From positions 1 to 29,242 of the forward strand of contig JAWOBX010000083.1 in the NCBI GenBank assembly GCA_046484125.1: a DNA stretch of 29,242 nt, in the 5' to 3' direction. Shown one piece after another: positions 14,317 through 22,390 of the stretch. The stretch is from JBGLNL01 sp046484125. GTDB taxonomy: Bacteria > Chloroflexota > Dehalococcoidia > SZUA-161 > SpSt-899. Within the stretch, counting starts at the first letter, position 1; every line of letters begins with the position of its first letter. The position numbers were made by a program, and so were the translations under genes. The notes beneath the pieces were generated by a model that saw nothing but the letters and a program-made list of their open reading frames with translations, was not told where the DNA came from and did no database searches.

Positions 14317-14820
14317 ATGGGCACAGGGAATATCATTCTATTTGTTGTTGGGGCCATCGTCATATCAATTGCCATCGGGCTCACAGTAGCGGGTGGGACG
14401 ATGATCTGGGTGAACAGTGCCATTACCGATGAGGAAGGTTATCTGACTACGAAAACAGTCAAGTACGATGCCGAATCATCTACCATACTGGCCGAACCGG
14501 ACGATATTGGGGTGGGACCAGCGGGGACGTTACAGGGTGGCGACATTGTGAGCTTTCGGGTAGAACCGGTCAACAGCGGCAGTGATGGCAGTCTTCTAGG
14601 AATGCTTGCCCTGTTCAGTAATACGGAGGAGCCAAACACAGATCTCAGCATAGTGGTTCGTGCTAAAGTCTCCTGGCTGTTTGAAGTCGGGCTGGGGCTT
14701 TTAGTTAGTGGATTGATTGTATTGTTTGGTGGTGGGATTGCCGTATTCTTTGCGCTTCGTAATTCGCTCAAGGAACTTGGGCTATGGAAGCGTTTCCGAA
14801 GTAGTACTGCGCTCAATTAA
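14317..14820 (+). CDS. Two-helix membrane protein of unknown function
   Basis: A 167-residue protein with a transmembrane helix at about residues 5-31 and another at about 121-147. Between them lies a roughly 90-residue, probably extracytoplasmic, beta-rich domain, and the protein ends in a basic cytoplasmic tail (RNSLKELGLWKRFR). The GYLTTKTVKYD segment right after the first helix resembles a motif I have seen in uncharacterised actinobacterial membrane proteins. GAGG precedes the ATG by a few bases. No catalytic motif was seen. It may anchor the neighbouring redox proteins or take part in ligand uptake with the lipoprotein; neither is shown by the sequence. Confidence 0.7.
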   Translation: MGTGNIILFVVGAIVISIAIGLTVAGGTMIWVNSAITDEEGYLTTKTVKYDAESSTILAEPDDIGVGPAGTLQGGDIVSFRVEPVNSGSDGSLLGMLALFSNTEEPNTDLSIVVRAKVSWLFEVGLGLLVSGLIVLFGGGIAVFFALRNSLKELGLWKRFRSSTALN

Positions 14821-14856
14821 ACGGCTGCTGTAAAGTATATTTTCTGGAGGAGAATT

Positions 14857-15858
14857 ATGGTAACCAGAGATACCTATGAGGACCTGTATGAGATGTATGC
14901 CATCTTCAATGTGCACCTGGTGGCGGATACCTTCAAAGACCTGCTTCGGGAGCAGTTTACCCCGGAAGAGGCGGACCTGGCGGTCAAGGTCGGATTCGGT
15001 GGGGGCAAACTGGATGAACTGGCCAATATGACAGGTATCGAAAAAGACAAACTGAAGAACAAACTGGAGGCCATGGCCGCCAGGGGTACCATGTGGGTCG
15101 ACCCGGGGGTGGATGACCCCACCTATAAAACCATCGGACTGGCCGGACCGGGACTGGTGGAGACGGGGGGGTGGGGGAATATCAAGTTCCCGAATTCAGT
15201 AAAGCTGATGCAGGCCCTCCACCGGTTCGAAGTGGATTTCGCCACCAAATGGCTCCCCGCGGTCGGTGCCCCGGTGACCCGGGTATGGCTGACTCCGACG
15301 GCGCTTCCTGATGATGCCAAAACTGAAGAGAACGTACACGAATTGATGAAGAAAGCCGGGCCGTGGGGCGTATCCACATGCTCCTGCCGCCTGCCGCACT
15401 GGCTGGCCACTCCGGGGGACCACTGTAATTTCCCGCTCGAAACCTGCCTCTTCACCGGGGAGATGACTAAGTGGGGACTGGAATACAATATGTGCCGGGA
15501 GATCACCTTCGAAGAGTGCGCGGAGATCATTCGCCGGTGCAACGAGTTGGGTCTGGTTCATACCCATGATCCCAATGAGTTCCTCTGCAACTGCTGCAAT
15601 GATTGTTGCGTTATGCTCATGGGGCAGTACCGCACCGGTTCACAGATCCTCCAGCCCTCTGAGTTTATCCCCGTGGTGGATGAGGATAGCTGTTCCGGCT
15701 GCGAAACCTGCGCCGATCGCTGCCCGATGGAGGCTGTCACCGTTAACGAAATCGCTTCCATCAATCTCGAAAAGTGCATCGGCTGCGGGGTCTGTTTCCC
15801 CACCTGCCCTACCGAATCCATTCACTTTAAAAGAAGGCCGGCAGGCAATGACATATAG
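14857..15858 (+). CDS. Winged-helix, Cys-rich protein with two C-terminal [4Fe-4S] clusters
   Basis: A 333-residue electron-transfer candidate. The N-terminal ~90 residues look like a winged-helix domain (FTPEEADLAVKVGFGGGKLDE and KLEAMAARGTMW). A middle Cys-rich domain has Cys175-x-Cys177, Cys190 and Cys197, then the unusual cluster NCCNDCC with Cys246, 247, 250 and 251 (Cys244 just before). The C-terminal ferredoxin domain has two textbook sets: Cys279, 282, 285, 289 and Cys307, 310, 313, 317. GGAGGAG precedes the ATG. It probably passes low-potential electrons to the dehydratase-like enzyme or the CooC-like ATPase, or from the flavoproteins downstream. The winged helix is more likely structural than DNA-binding, though a redox-sensing regulator cannot be excluded. 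Confidence 0.85.
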   Translation: MVTRDTYEDLYEMYAIFNVHLVADTFKDLLREQFTPEEADLAVKVGFGGGKLDELANMTGIEKDKLKNKLEAMAARGTMWVDPGVDDPTYKTIGLAGPGLVETGGWGNIKFPNSVKLMQALHRFEVDFATKWLPAVGAPVTRVWLTPTALPDDAKTEENVHELMKKAGPWGVSTCSCRLPHWLATPGDHCNFPLETCLFTGEMTKWGLEYNMCREITFEECAEIIRRCNELGLVHTHDPNEFLCNCCNDCCVMLMGQYRTGSQILQPSEFIPVVDEDSCSGCETCADRCPMEAVTVNEIASINLEKCIGCGVCFPTCPTESIHFKRRPAGNDI

Positions 15859-15894
15859 TACACCGGATTTCGCCAATTCCAGTGAGAGAACATC

Positions 15895-16284
15895 ATGAGT
15901 GAGAACAAACAGACAGTCTTAAATTTCATCGAAGCATGGAACTCGGGAGACGCCGAGAACATCCTCGATTTTCTCCATACCGACTGTGTTTTTCATTGTA
16001 TGCCTCTTGCGCCGGCCAGAGGAATCGACGCAATACGCCGGATGATCCGGATAGTTCTCGAGCCGGCCGGCAAAGTCGACTGGGTACTGCATAATATAGC
16101 GGAATCTCCGGAAGGGGTCGTTTTCACTGAACGTACCGATAGGTATCTGATAGATAATAAGTGGATCGAACATCCGGTGACAGGTGTCTTCGAACTAATC
16201 GGTGGCAGGATAGTTTCATGGCGTGACTACTTCGACCTGAACTATTTTGAGGACCAGATACCCGCGGAGCATAGCGAAGATTAA
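15895..16284 (+). CDS. Limonene-1,2-epoxide-hydrolase-like protein (SnoaL/NTF2 fold)
   Basis: A 129-residue NTF2-like protein. The segment VVFTERTDRY, followed by HPVTGVFELIGGRIVSWRDYFD, matches limonene epoxide hydrolase, whose catalytic triad is Arg-x-Asp plus a distant Asp. Here these would be Arg80, Asp82 and Asp111, with similar spacing. An epoxide or enol substrate is unusual in an anaerobic operon. A hydratase or a cyclic-ketone function on the same scaffold is equally possible, since SnoaL relatives are diverse. The ribosome binding site is weak (GAGAGAAC). It lies between the ferredoxin-like and flavodoxin genes. Family assignment is good; the reaction is open. Confidence 0.8.
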   Translation: MSENKQTVLNFIEAWNSGDAENILDFLHTDCVFHCMPLAPARGIDAIRRMIRIVLEPAGKVDWVLHNIAESPEGVVFTERTDRYLIDNKWIEHPVTGVFELIGGRIVSWRDYFDLNYFEDQIPAEHSED

Positions 16285-16316
16285 CAGATAATACCTGAAC
16301 AGGAGGAAGCGTTGAC

Positions 16317-16814
16317 ATGAATGTTCTGGTTACATACTTCTCACAGACGGGAAACACCAGAAAGGTCGCTGAAGCGATCTTTGAAACGATCGAAGGGGAG
16401 AAAGACATTCGAGAATTCTCGAATGTCGATAGCCTGGATGATTATGGTCTGACATTCGTCGGGTTCCCCATGCAGGCGTTCGGCCCGGCACAGCAGGCGA
16501 AGGAGTTCCTGGCCAATTTCTGCCAGGGGAAGGAGATCGCTCTATTCCTGACTCACGGCGTGACCGAGGATTTTGAAGAACTTCCTCGATGGCTTGAGAA
16601 CTGCCGTCAGGCTGCCGATGGCGCGGAAGTGGTCGGTATGTTCGATTGCCAGGGAGAGGTGGCCGAATTCCTGCTCGATGCAGCCAGGGAGAGTGATGAC
16701 CCTTTGATGCAGAAACTGGCCGGAGCGGGAGAGGAGGGGAAAGGCCAGCCGGACGCGAAAAGCCTCGATGAAGCCCGTGCCTTTGCCGTCGATATCATGG
16801 CACGATATGCGTGA
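16317..16814 (+). CDS. Flavodoxin-family protein
   Basis: A 165-residue FMN-binding electron carrier. The N-terminal phosphate loop TYFSQTGNT (residues 6-14) is the flavodoxin signature. FVGFPMQAFGP and FLTHGV follow as the two flavin-flanking loops. GGAGGAAG lies at good distance from the ATG. A low-potential flavodoxin would suit one-electron delivery to the dehydratase/reductase-like enzyme or to the radical-SAM activase, replacing ferredoxin under iron limitation. It is encoded between the epoxide-hydrolase-like protein and the FAD oxidase. A flavodoxin-fold oxidoreductase acting on quinones cannot be ruled out. Confidence 0.88.
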   Translation: MNVLVTYFSQTGNTRKVAEAIFETIEGEKDIREFSNVDSLDDYGLTFVGFPMQAFGPAQQAKEFLANFCQGKEIALFLTHGVTEDFEELPRWLENCRQAADGAEVVGMFDCQGEVAEFLLDAARESDDPLMQKLAGAGEEGKGQPDAKSLDEARAFAVDIMARYA

Positions 16815-16852
16815 TGCGTTGCCGGGACAAACTGTGACCAGAAAAGGAAACA

Positions 16853-18244
16853 ATGGGAAACGACACCGTCTTACGATCGCTGGCCGAAATCGTGGGGGAG
16901 GATTATGCCTCCAATCAACCGGAGGAACTGTATATCTATTCCATCGATTCGGGAACCGGAGGGCCGGTAAAAGTCGACTATGTAGCCATGCCCAAAACCA
17001 CGGAGCAGGTCCGCGATATCCTACTGCTGGCCAATGAACATCGTGTTCCGGTGACCCCGATGGGCGCCAATCTTACGCTAAACGGGCTTGGACTGCCGGT
17101 AGATGGCGGGATTGTACTCGATATGAAGCGGATGGACAGGATCATCGAGCTGAATAAACTGTGCCGCTACGTAGTGGTGGAACCCGGGGTCACCCAGGGT
17201 CGGCTGGGTACTTATATCGAGAAGCACTGTCCTGAATTGGAGCATTCGCGCCCCGAAGCACCGCCGATGGCTACGGTAGTGGGCAATATTGTCATTCGCG
17301 GCCACGGATACCTGGCAGTCAAGTACGGTAATAATTCCAGCCAGATCAACGGAATGGAGGTGGTGCTGCCCACCGGCGAGATTTGCAGAACCGGCTCCTT
17401 TTCAGTCACCGAATCTCCTTTCTGCAAGGGTCCGCTTCCCGACCTATCGGCCCTCTTCTGCGGCTGGAACGGTACCACCGGGGTGATTACCAGGCTCGCG
17501 CTTAAACTTTTCCCCAAGCGGCAGAAAATGGATATCATCGGATACACGGTGCACAATCTTGAACAGGTGCCCGATCTGCTCTGGCGGATCACCCAGACGG
17601 ATATGGTAGACAACCTCTTTGTGGTCGGGTTCGTCTTTGGAGGTAATGAGTCACCTCAATATGTCACCGTTTGTTACACCGGCGATATCGATGAAGAATT
17701 GGAACATAAGAAGGCGGTCTTCAGAAATATCGCCGAGGAATTCGAACGGGCCGCTCCGGGAACGGTGGAGTTCATGTATCCGGTCACCGAAATGCTCATC
17801 AGCCGGTTCATCGAAAAACCGCCCTATATCAGCCCGGCGCTGGCCGCCGATTTTGAACGGGGCGGCGGCTATCGGTATTGCGGGGCCATCCTCACCGTCG
17901 AAAAAATGCCGCAGGCCTGGCGGACCGGGATCGAACTGGCCCGCAAGCACGGGACGAATTTCCTCACCGGCACCCAGGTGATGGGCTATTGCCACAGCGT
18001 TAATTTCTGCTTCGTCTATCCCTTTAATCGAGCCGATGATGAAAGCGTGGAGCGCGTGCGCCGGGCTATGCGCGATACCAACGAGGCGGTGCTGGCTATG
18101 GATGGCATCCCTTGGAAGGCGGAGGTCGAAGCCCAGAGGCTGATATCCGAAAAGATGGACCCCAATTCTTATAACCTGATTCAAAAGATCAAAGCGACGC
18201 TCGATCCGAACGGAATTATGAATCCGGGGAACTGGAGCAAATGA
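16853..18244 (+). CDS. FAD-linked oxidase/dehydrogenase, GlcD/VAO-type
   Basis: A 463-residue flavoprotein of the vanillyl-alcohol-oxidase fold. The FAD-binding domain includes RVPVTPMGANLTLNG (near residues 65-78), VVVEPGVTQG and VGNIVIRGHGY. The C-terminal cap domain ends with ATLDPNGIMNPGNW, the typical FAD-oxidase C motif. Relatives oxidise 2-hydroxy acids (GlcD, D-lactate dehydrogenase) or alkylphenols (4-cresol dehydrogenase). AAGGA precedes the ATG. Its stop overlaps the start of the next gene (ATGA), so it is coupled to the CCG-domain Fe-S protein, a GlcD-GlcF-like pair. It probably oxidises a pathway intermediate and hands electrons to that partner. The substrate is unknown. Confidence 0.87.
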   Translation: MGNDTVLRSLAEIVGEDYASNQPEELYIYSIDSGTGGPVKVDYVAMPKTTEQVRDILLLANEHRVPVTPMGANLTLNGLGLPVDGGIVLDMKRMDRIIELNKLCRYVVVEPGVTQGRLGTYIEKHCPELEHSRPEAPPMATVVGNIVIRGHGYLAVKYGNNSSQINGMEVVLPTGEICRTGSFSVTESPFCKGPLPDLSALFCGWNGTTGVITRLALKLFPKRQKMDIIGYTVHNLEQVPDLLWRITQTDMVDNLFVVGFVFGGNESPQYVTVCYTGDIDEELEHKKAVFRNIAEEFERAAPGTVEFMYPVTEMLISRFIEKPPYISPALAADFERGGGYRYCGAILTVEKMPQAWRTGIELARKHGTNFLTGTQVMGYCHSVNFCFVYPFNRADDESVERVRRAMRDTNEAVLAMDGIPWKAEVEAQRLISEKMDPNSYNLIQKIKATLDPNGIMNPGNWSK

Positions 18245-19413
18245 TGGCCGAAGTGGATTACAAAGAAAACATTCACCGCTGCTTCCGATGCGGTTTCTGC
18301 AAGTTGACTTACGATTACAACGACATCGGCTTTAACTGCCCGATGTATCACCGCTTCCGGCTGGAAACGTATTCGCCCGGTGGACTGAACTGGCTGATCC
18401 GGGCGGCACTGGTTACGGACACTATCAAATGGAGCGAGCACCTTTCCGAGATATTGTATTCATGTTCGACCTGCGGCAACTGTAACGAGGCCTGCCGGTT
18501 CGATTTCGGCGAGCATCTGGTGGATTACTTCATCGCCGTGCGCGAGCAGATACTGGAAATCCGGCAGCCGGTTCCTAAAACGGTCAGAAAATTCCTGGAG
18601 AATGTATATCTTTACGGCAATGCCTACCGGGAAGCAAGAGAAACGAGGGCCGACTGGGCACAGGGGTTGGGGATTAAACTATTCGAACGCGGCGACGAAT
18701 ACCTGTATTATGTGGGATGTGTCGGCTCCTATGATACATGCAGTCAGCGTGCTGCCAAAGCGCTGGGTGCGGTAATGCAAAAAGCCGGGGTCTCGTTCGG
18801 GATACTGGGGGAAGCCGAGGAATGCGAGGGAAACGAGGTGCGACTGCTGGGCGAGATTGGACTGTTCGAATACCAGCGGGAAAAGAACTCGGCGACGTTC
18901 AAAGAGAGGGGTGTGCAGAAGATCGTCACCCTCTCCCCTCATTCCTATAATGCGATGAAGAATTACTACGACGGTGACTTTGAGGTATTTCACTATACGC
19001 AATTGCTGAGGGACCTGATTGGCTCCGGGGCGCTCTCTATTTCCGGCTGGTGCGATGCTGCTGTTGCCTATCACGATCCCTGTTTTCTGGGCCGGCACAA
19101 TGGGGAATACGATGCGCCACGAGAGATACTGAACGCGATTCCAGGCCTCCAACTGGTGGAGATGGAACGCAACCGCCAGAATGCCTTCTGTTGTGGCGGC
19201 GGCAGCGGAAATTTCTATACCGGCATTTCGGCCAAAGGGATGGATCAGGCCAGCCATGCCCGGATTCGTGAGGCTTACATGACCGGCACGCGCGTGCTGG
19301 CCGCTGCCTGCCCGGTGTGTCTGCTGATGCTGGAAGACGCCCTTAAGGGAGAGGGGCTCGATGAGCAGATGCAGGTCAAGGACATCTCGGAGATAGTTCT
19401 GGAGAGTATGTGA
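18241..19413 (+). CDS. CCG-domain Fe-S oxidoreductase subunit (GlcF/HdrD-like) with one degenerate CCG motif
   Basis: A 390-residue electron-transfer protein. The N-terminal ferredoxin part has Cys14, 17, 20 and 33, then Cys75, 78, 81 and 85. Two CCG domains follow. The C-terminal one is intact: Cys281, Cys317-Cys318-Gly and Cys357-x-x-Cys360. The first is degenerate: it keeps Cys160 and Cys195, but CCG has become ECEG, and the final CPxC has become SPHS (Ser232, Ser235). In heterodisulfide reductase both motifs can bind noncubane clusters, so probably only one remains here. The ATGA overlap with the FAD oxidase gene supports a complex. It would accept electrons from the flavin and pass them to a quinone, ferredoxin or the GMC-like protein (inference). 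Confidence 0.88.
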   Translation: MMAEVDYKENIHRCFRCGFCKLTYDYNDIGFNCPMYHRFRLETYSPGGLNWLIRAALVTDTIKWSEHLSEILYSCSTCGNCNEACRFDFGEHLVDYFIAVREQILEIRQPVPKTVRKFLENVYLYGNAYREARETRADWAQGLGIKLFERGDEYLYYVGCVGSYDTCSQRAAKALGAVMQKAGVSFGILGEAEECEGNEVRLLGEIGLFEYQREKNSATFKERGVQKIVTLSPHSYNAMKNYYDGDFEVFHYTQLLRDLIGSGALSISGWCDAAVAYHDPCFLGRHNGEYDAPREILNAIPGLQLVEMERNRQNAFCCGGGSGNFYTGISAKGMDQASHARIREAYMTGTRVLAAACPVCLLMLEDALKGEGLDEQMQVKDISEIVLESM

Positions 19414-19432
19414 AGGAAACGGGAGTGGTACC

Positions 19433-20773
19433 ATGGCTAAGCGAAACGGAAAGATCGACGCCGACGTGGTTGTCATAGGCGGTGGGCCGGGGGGCTGCAC
19501 CGTAGCTAATGAACTTTCTCGAAAGGGTAAAAGTGTTGTCCTGATCGAGAAGGGACGTGGTGACGATTGGCTGCTGCGGAATCGCCTTGGGCTGGGCTGC
19601 CTGCTCCGGCTGGAAAAGGGATTACATTTCCCCCTGCCGGTTCGGCGGACACATGAAGGAGACAACGTTATCCTGGCTAAGTGTTTGGGCGGTGGCACCC
19701 TTCTCTATGCGGCAGCGGCCTTCTATCCCGATATCGGCTTCTGGCAGCAGCATGGCATCGAACTGGCCCCGGAATTGATCGATGAGGCAGCTAAAGAGAG
19801 CTGGGTCGATTTGGTCCCGGAGGAATTTATTGGGCCGGGTACGGCGCGGATTCGGGATGCGGCCAATGATGCCGGTATACCGTTTGAACGTCTTCTAAGG
19901 CATATCAATTTCGATCGATGTATGGTCGGATGCGAACGATGCATCAACGGGTGCCCGCAGAACGTTAAATGGAATGCCGGCGAACTGGCATATCAGGCGG
20001 TGAAACACGGGACCACTCTGCTGACTCGGACGATGGTTACGGATATCCTGATAGAGAATGGTGTGGCGGTGGGGGTAAGGGCTTCTGACCGGTTTGGTAG
20101 AAAGATCGAGGTGAATGCCAATGCAGTGATATGTGCGGCGGGCGGTACTCAAACGGCTCGAATACTTCAGGGGATCGGCATTCGAGATGCCGGAAGCTGG
20201 TTAGCCGGCGACCCGACCTTCTTTACCTTCGGTTTCACCAAAGATCGCATCAGTAATGGTTTTGAACATGTGATGTCGGTAGGATGGCATGACGAGGAAA
20301 ACGGGGTGGTCTTCTGCAGTATGCTCTCTCCTTTCCCCGCATGGGAACTGCAGCTATTGCAGGATGAACGCTTTCGCGCTTTGGCCAGCATCTTCCGCCG
20401 CAGGCGGGCAATGGGCGTGTTTTCCAAGGTATCCGATGAAGGGGTGGGCCGGGTATACCCGAATGGGAAGCTGAGTAAGACCTTCACGCAGGGAGACCTG
20501 GATCGCTTTGCCTACAGCCGGGATATCAACACCCGGATATTGATCAGGGCGGGGTGTGATCCGAGTGATATTCATCATTCCGGCTTCGTACTCGGCCATC
20601 CCAGCGGTACAGTAAGAGTGGGAGAGTTGCTGGACACCAACCTTCAGACGTCGATTAGAAACCTTTACTGCTGCGATGCCAGCGTTATGCCGAGTGCGCC
20701 GGGCCAGCCACCAACCCTGACGATTGTCGTACTGGCCAAAAGGCTGGCCCGGAGGCTTGAGGCGTTGCTTTAA
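19433..20773 (+). CDS. GMC-like FAD oxidoreductase with an embedded four-Cys motif
   Basis: A 446-residue flavoprotein. The dinucleotide-binding motif VVVIGGGPGG and the glutamate of VLIEKG begin the FAD domain, AKCLGGGTLLY is the GMC signature, and the C-terminus has GHPSGTVRVG and DASVMPSAPGQPPTLTIV, as in glucose-methanol-choline oxidoreductases. Inserted at residues 163-174 is Cys-x3-Cys-x2-Cys-x3-Cys (CMVGCERCINGC), able to bind an Fe-S cluster, which classic GMC enzymes lack. It could therefore deliver electrons from an alcohol or alicyclic substrate directly to the Fe-S proteins encoded upstream. It is last in the operon, 19 bases after the CCG gene, with GGGAG before the ATG. Substrate unknown. 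Confidence 0.87.
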   Translation: MAKRNGKIDADVVVIGGGPGGCTVANELSRKGKSVVLIEKGRGDDWLLRNRLGLGCLLRLEKGLHFPLPVRRTHEGDNVILAKCLGGGTLLYAAAAFYPDIGFWQQHGIELAPELIDEAAKESWVDLVPEEFIGPGTARIRDAANDAGIPFERLLRHINFDRCMVGCERCINGCPQNVKWNAGELAYQAVKHGTTLLTRTMVTDILIENGVAVGVRASDRFGRKIEVNANAVICAAGGTQTARILQGIGIRDAGSWLAGDPTFFTFGFTKDRISNGFEHVMSVGWHDEENGVVFCSMLSPFPAWELQLLQDERFRALASIFRRRRAMGVFSKVSDEGVGRVYPNGKLSKTFTQGDLDRFAYSRDINTRILIRAGCDPSDIHHSGFVLGHPSGTVRVGELLDTNLQTSIRNLYCCDASVMPSAPGQPPTLTIVVLAKRLARRLEALL

Positions 20774-20774
20774 A

Positions 20775-20799
20775 GAACCTTCAAGTGGTTCGTGTTTTC
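20775..20799. terminator. Weak hairpin between convergent genes
   Basis: GAACC (20775-20779) and GGTTC (20787-20791) form a short stem with a seven-base loop, followed by GTGTTTTCT on the plus strand. Located right after the last gene of the large operon. Only five base pairs, so efficiency is doubtful. Confidence 0.3.
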
Positions 20800-20835
20800 T
20801 AAAGATGGCGGCGCCACCGGTTGGTACGACTTCCC

Positions 20836-21699
20836 TTAATTTGAGATCAATTCGAAATTACCAGTCACTTGCGTGGCGAATCCGCCTGTTAACTCATCGC
20901 CCGGCATTACTATCCTCTTCAACTGATAAACGAACCTGTCCGTGGCGATTATTTCATACCACACTTCGTTACCATCCTGCTGTGGATTTCGAATTGAACA
21001 CGCGGGAACCTGTCCATGAGGAAAAACGTAGAACCAGCTCTTTCCTTCAGTGGTTACGAGCTCCACAGCCAGGTCGCATACCAGGTCCCTGGTAGGATAG
21101 TTACATTGAACGCGTTCTTTGACATCAATGTACAAAACGCAATGCGGATGCAGAACGGATGCTACCGCTATACCGCGCGCAGATTCCGACCTTGTCTCCA
21201 GCGTCTCAGTGCGCCCATCGTTCCACGTGAATTCCAGATTAATGATGTACTCGAATTCCTGACTGGTATAGAGTGTGCCGTTCTGAAATTCGGCGACGAC
21301 TTTGAGATCATCTGACGCCGTCTTCCGGGGCCCCGGTATACCGAACAAACCCGCCGCCACTTTTTCATCTTCCTGGCCATCCTCCGGATTCAACCGGCTG
21401 GCTTCCCGAAAAGCCTGGAGCGCTTCCTCATTCCGGCCAAGCCTGGTCAAGCACAATCCCCTTTGATACCACCAATCGGCTTCTTGTGGCGCAAATCCTA
21501 TCATGGTATCAAAGACCTCGAGCGCTTCCTCAATCCTGCCCAGACGATTAAGCAGCTTCCCCTTCTCCAGCCAGGCGTCCATACATTCATCATCCAGGGA
21601 TATAACCTCTTCCAGGACGCTTATGGCTTCATCCCATCTTCTTTGTTGAGCCAGTTGCCGGCTCTGGCTGAGCATTTCTTTCAAATTACCCTTTCCCAC
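20836..21699 (-). CDS. TPR protein with an unknown C-terminal domain
   Basis: A 287-residue protein beginning with GTG, backed by GGAGAG. Three tetratricopeptide repeats fill residues 5-106 (AWLEKGKLLNRLGRIEEALE, WYQRGLCLTRLGRNEEALQ), giving a protein-docking solenoid. After a linker, residues ~130-287 form a beta-rich domain I do not recognise, with scattered Cys and Trp and no signal peptide or membrane segment. It is 25 bases downstream of the copy B gene of the His/Cys family and is probably cotranscribed with it. It faces the end of the large operon. A scaffold or assembly role for the redox proteins is possible. The TPR call is firm; function is unknown. Confidence 0.82.
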   Translation of the reverse strand: MGKGNLKEMLSQSRQLAQQRRWDEAISVLEEVISLDDECMDAWLEKGKLLNRLGRIEEALEVFDTMIGFAPQEADWWYQRGLCLTRLGRNEEALQAFREASRLNPEDGQEDEKVAAGLFGIPGPRKTASDDLKVVAEFQNGTLYTSQEFEYIINLEFTWNDGRTETLETRSESARGIAVASVLHPHCVLYIDVKERVQCNYPTRDLVCDLAVELVTTEGKSWFYVFPHGQVPACSIRNPQQDGNEVWYEIIATDRFVYQLKRIVMPGDELTGGFATQVTGNFELISN

Positions 21700-21724
21700 T
21701 GCTCTCCGCTTTCACCGGGATTTC

Positions 21725-22291
21725 TTATCTAACCCGGTACTCCCACTGGCAGGCGATATCGTCCTCGCCGCGGCGCGGCGGTAACTTCAAAGGCTTCGCC
21801 GTCATATCCGGATTAAAATAATGAGCGGCATCCTGGAATCCGGTGGCGTCTATAACCTCGCATACGTACTTCGCTGTATCCATATCATCGTGTCTCTCGA
21901 AGTATTCAAGCGATAAACAGCGCTTAACCGTGCATATCCCGTGGTTACGATCCTTGAGCTCATAGGTAATATCGAAGTCCAGTCCGGCAAAACCGGGCTG
22001 AGTCTGAAAAAACTTAAAGAGTGTAGCCACGTCGCTGCCTTCAATATTCAGCGCCCGGCATATTCTCCGCGCCTCCATCGGCAGTGCTCTCCAGTTCCAC
22101 ACCTTCAATTCGAGTTCACGAGCCACCTCATCACCGAATTTCTCCCTTACCAGCGACATCCAGATACCGTCGATAGTGATATAGCACCTTGAGGCAGCTT
22201 TGTAAAGCCTGAGCAACGCCTCTTTGTCGAAATCATCCAGCCTGATGTCAGGATCGAATTCCCCGCTATAGTCACTCAGGTTACCGGCCAT
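21725..22291 (-). CDS. Unknown conserved His/Cys protein, family copy B (possibly DUF6125)
   Basis: A 188-residue paralogue of the protein encoded at 13735-14307, sharing LSDYSG, ALNI-G-DVATL, ELKD-NHG and DDIACQWE. His117, Cys125, Cys144, His157 and Cys181 align with the His/Cys set of copy A, so that set is the likely functional site. GAGGAGG precedes the ATG at excellent distance. It starts a two-gene minus-strand unit with the TPR protein. The two copies are clearly diverged, so this is not a recent tandem duplication. They may serve two related enzymes or form a heterodimer. I do not know the biochemical function. Confidence 0.75.
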   Translation of the reverse strand: MAGNLSDYSGEFDPDIRLDDFDKEALLRLYKAASRCYITIDGIWMSLVREKFGDEVARELELKVWNWRALPMEARRICRALNIEGSDVATLFKFFQTQPGFAGLDFDITYELKDRNHGICTVKRCLSLEYFERHDDMDTAKYVCEVIDATGFQDAAHYFNPDMTAKPLKLPPRRGEDDIACQWEYRVR

Positions 22292-22390
22292 ATGTACCTC
22301 CTCATTCGGGGAGTTCTGAGCAGTCCCCCATCAGCGCCAGATCTCTCTAAAATTGGAGGGATGCCTTCCCAGATCAATTCCCGGAGACTT

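Noticed and set aside
18679..19698. Minus-strand open frame of 339 codons opposite the CCG and GMC genes
   Set aside because: It spans two well-supported genes on the other strand and shows low-complexity Ser/Pro/Arg composition typical of shadow frames.
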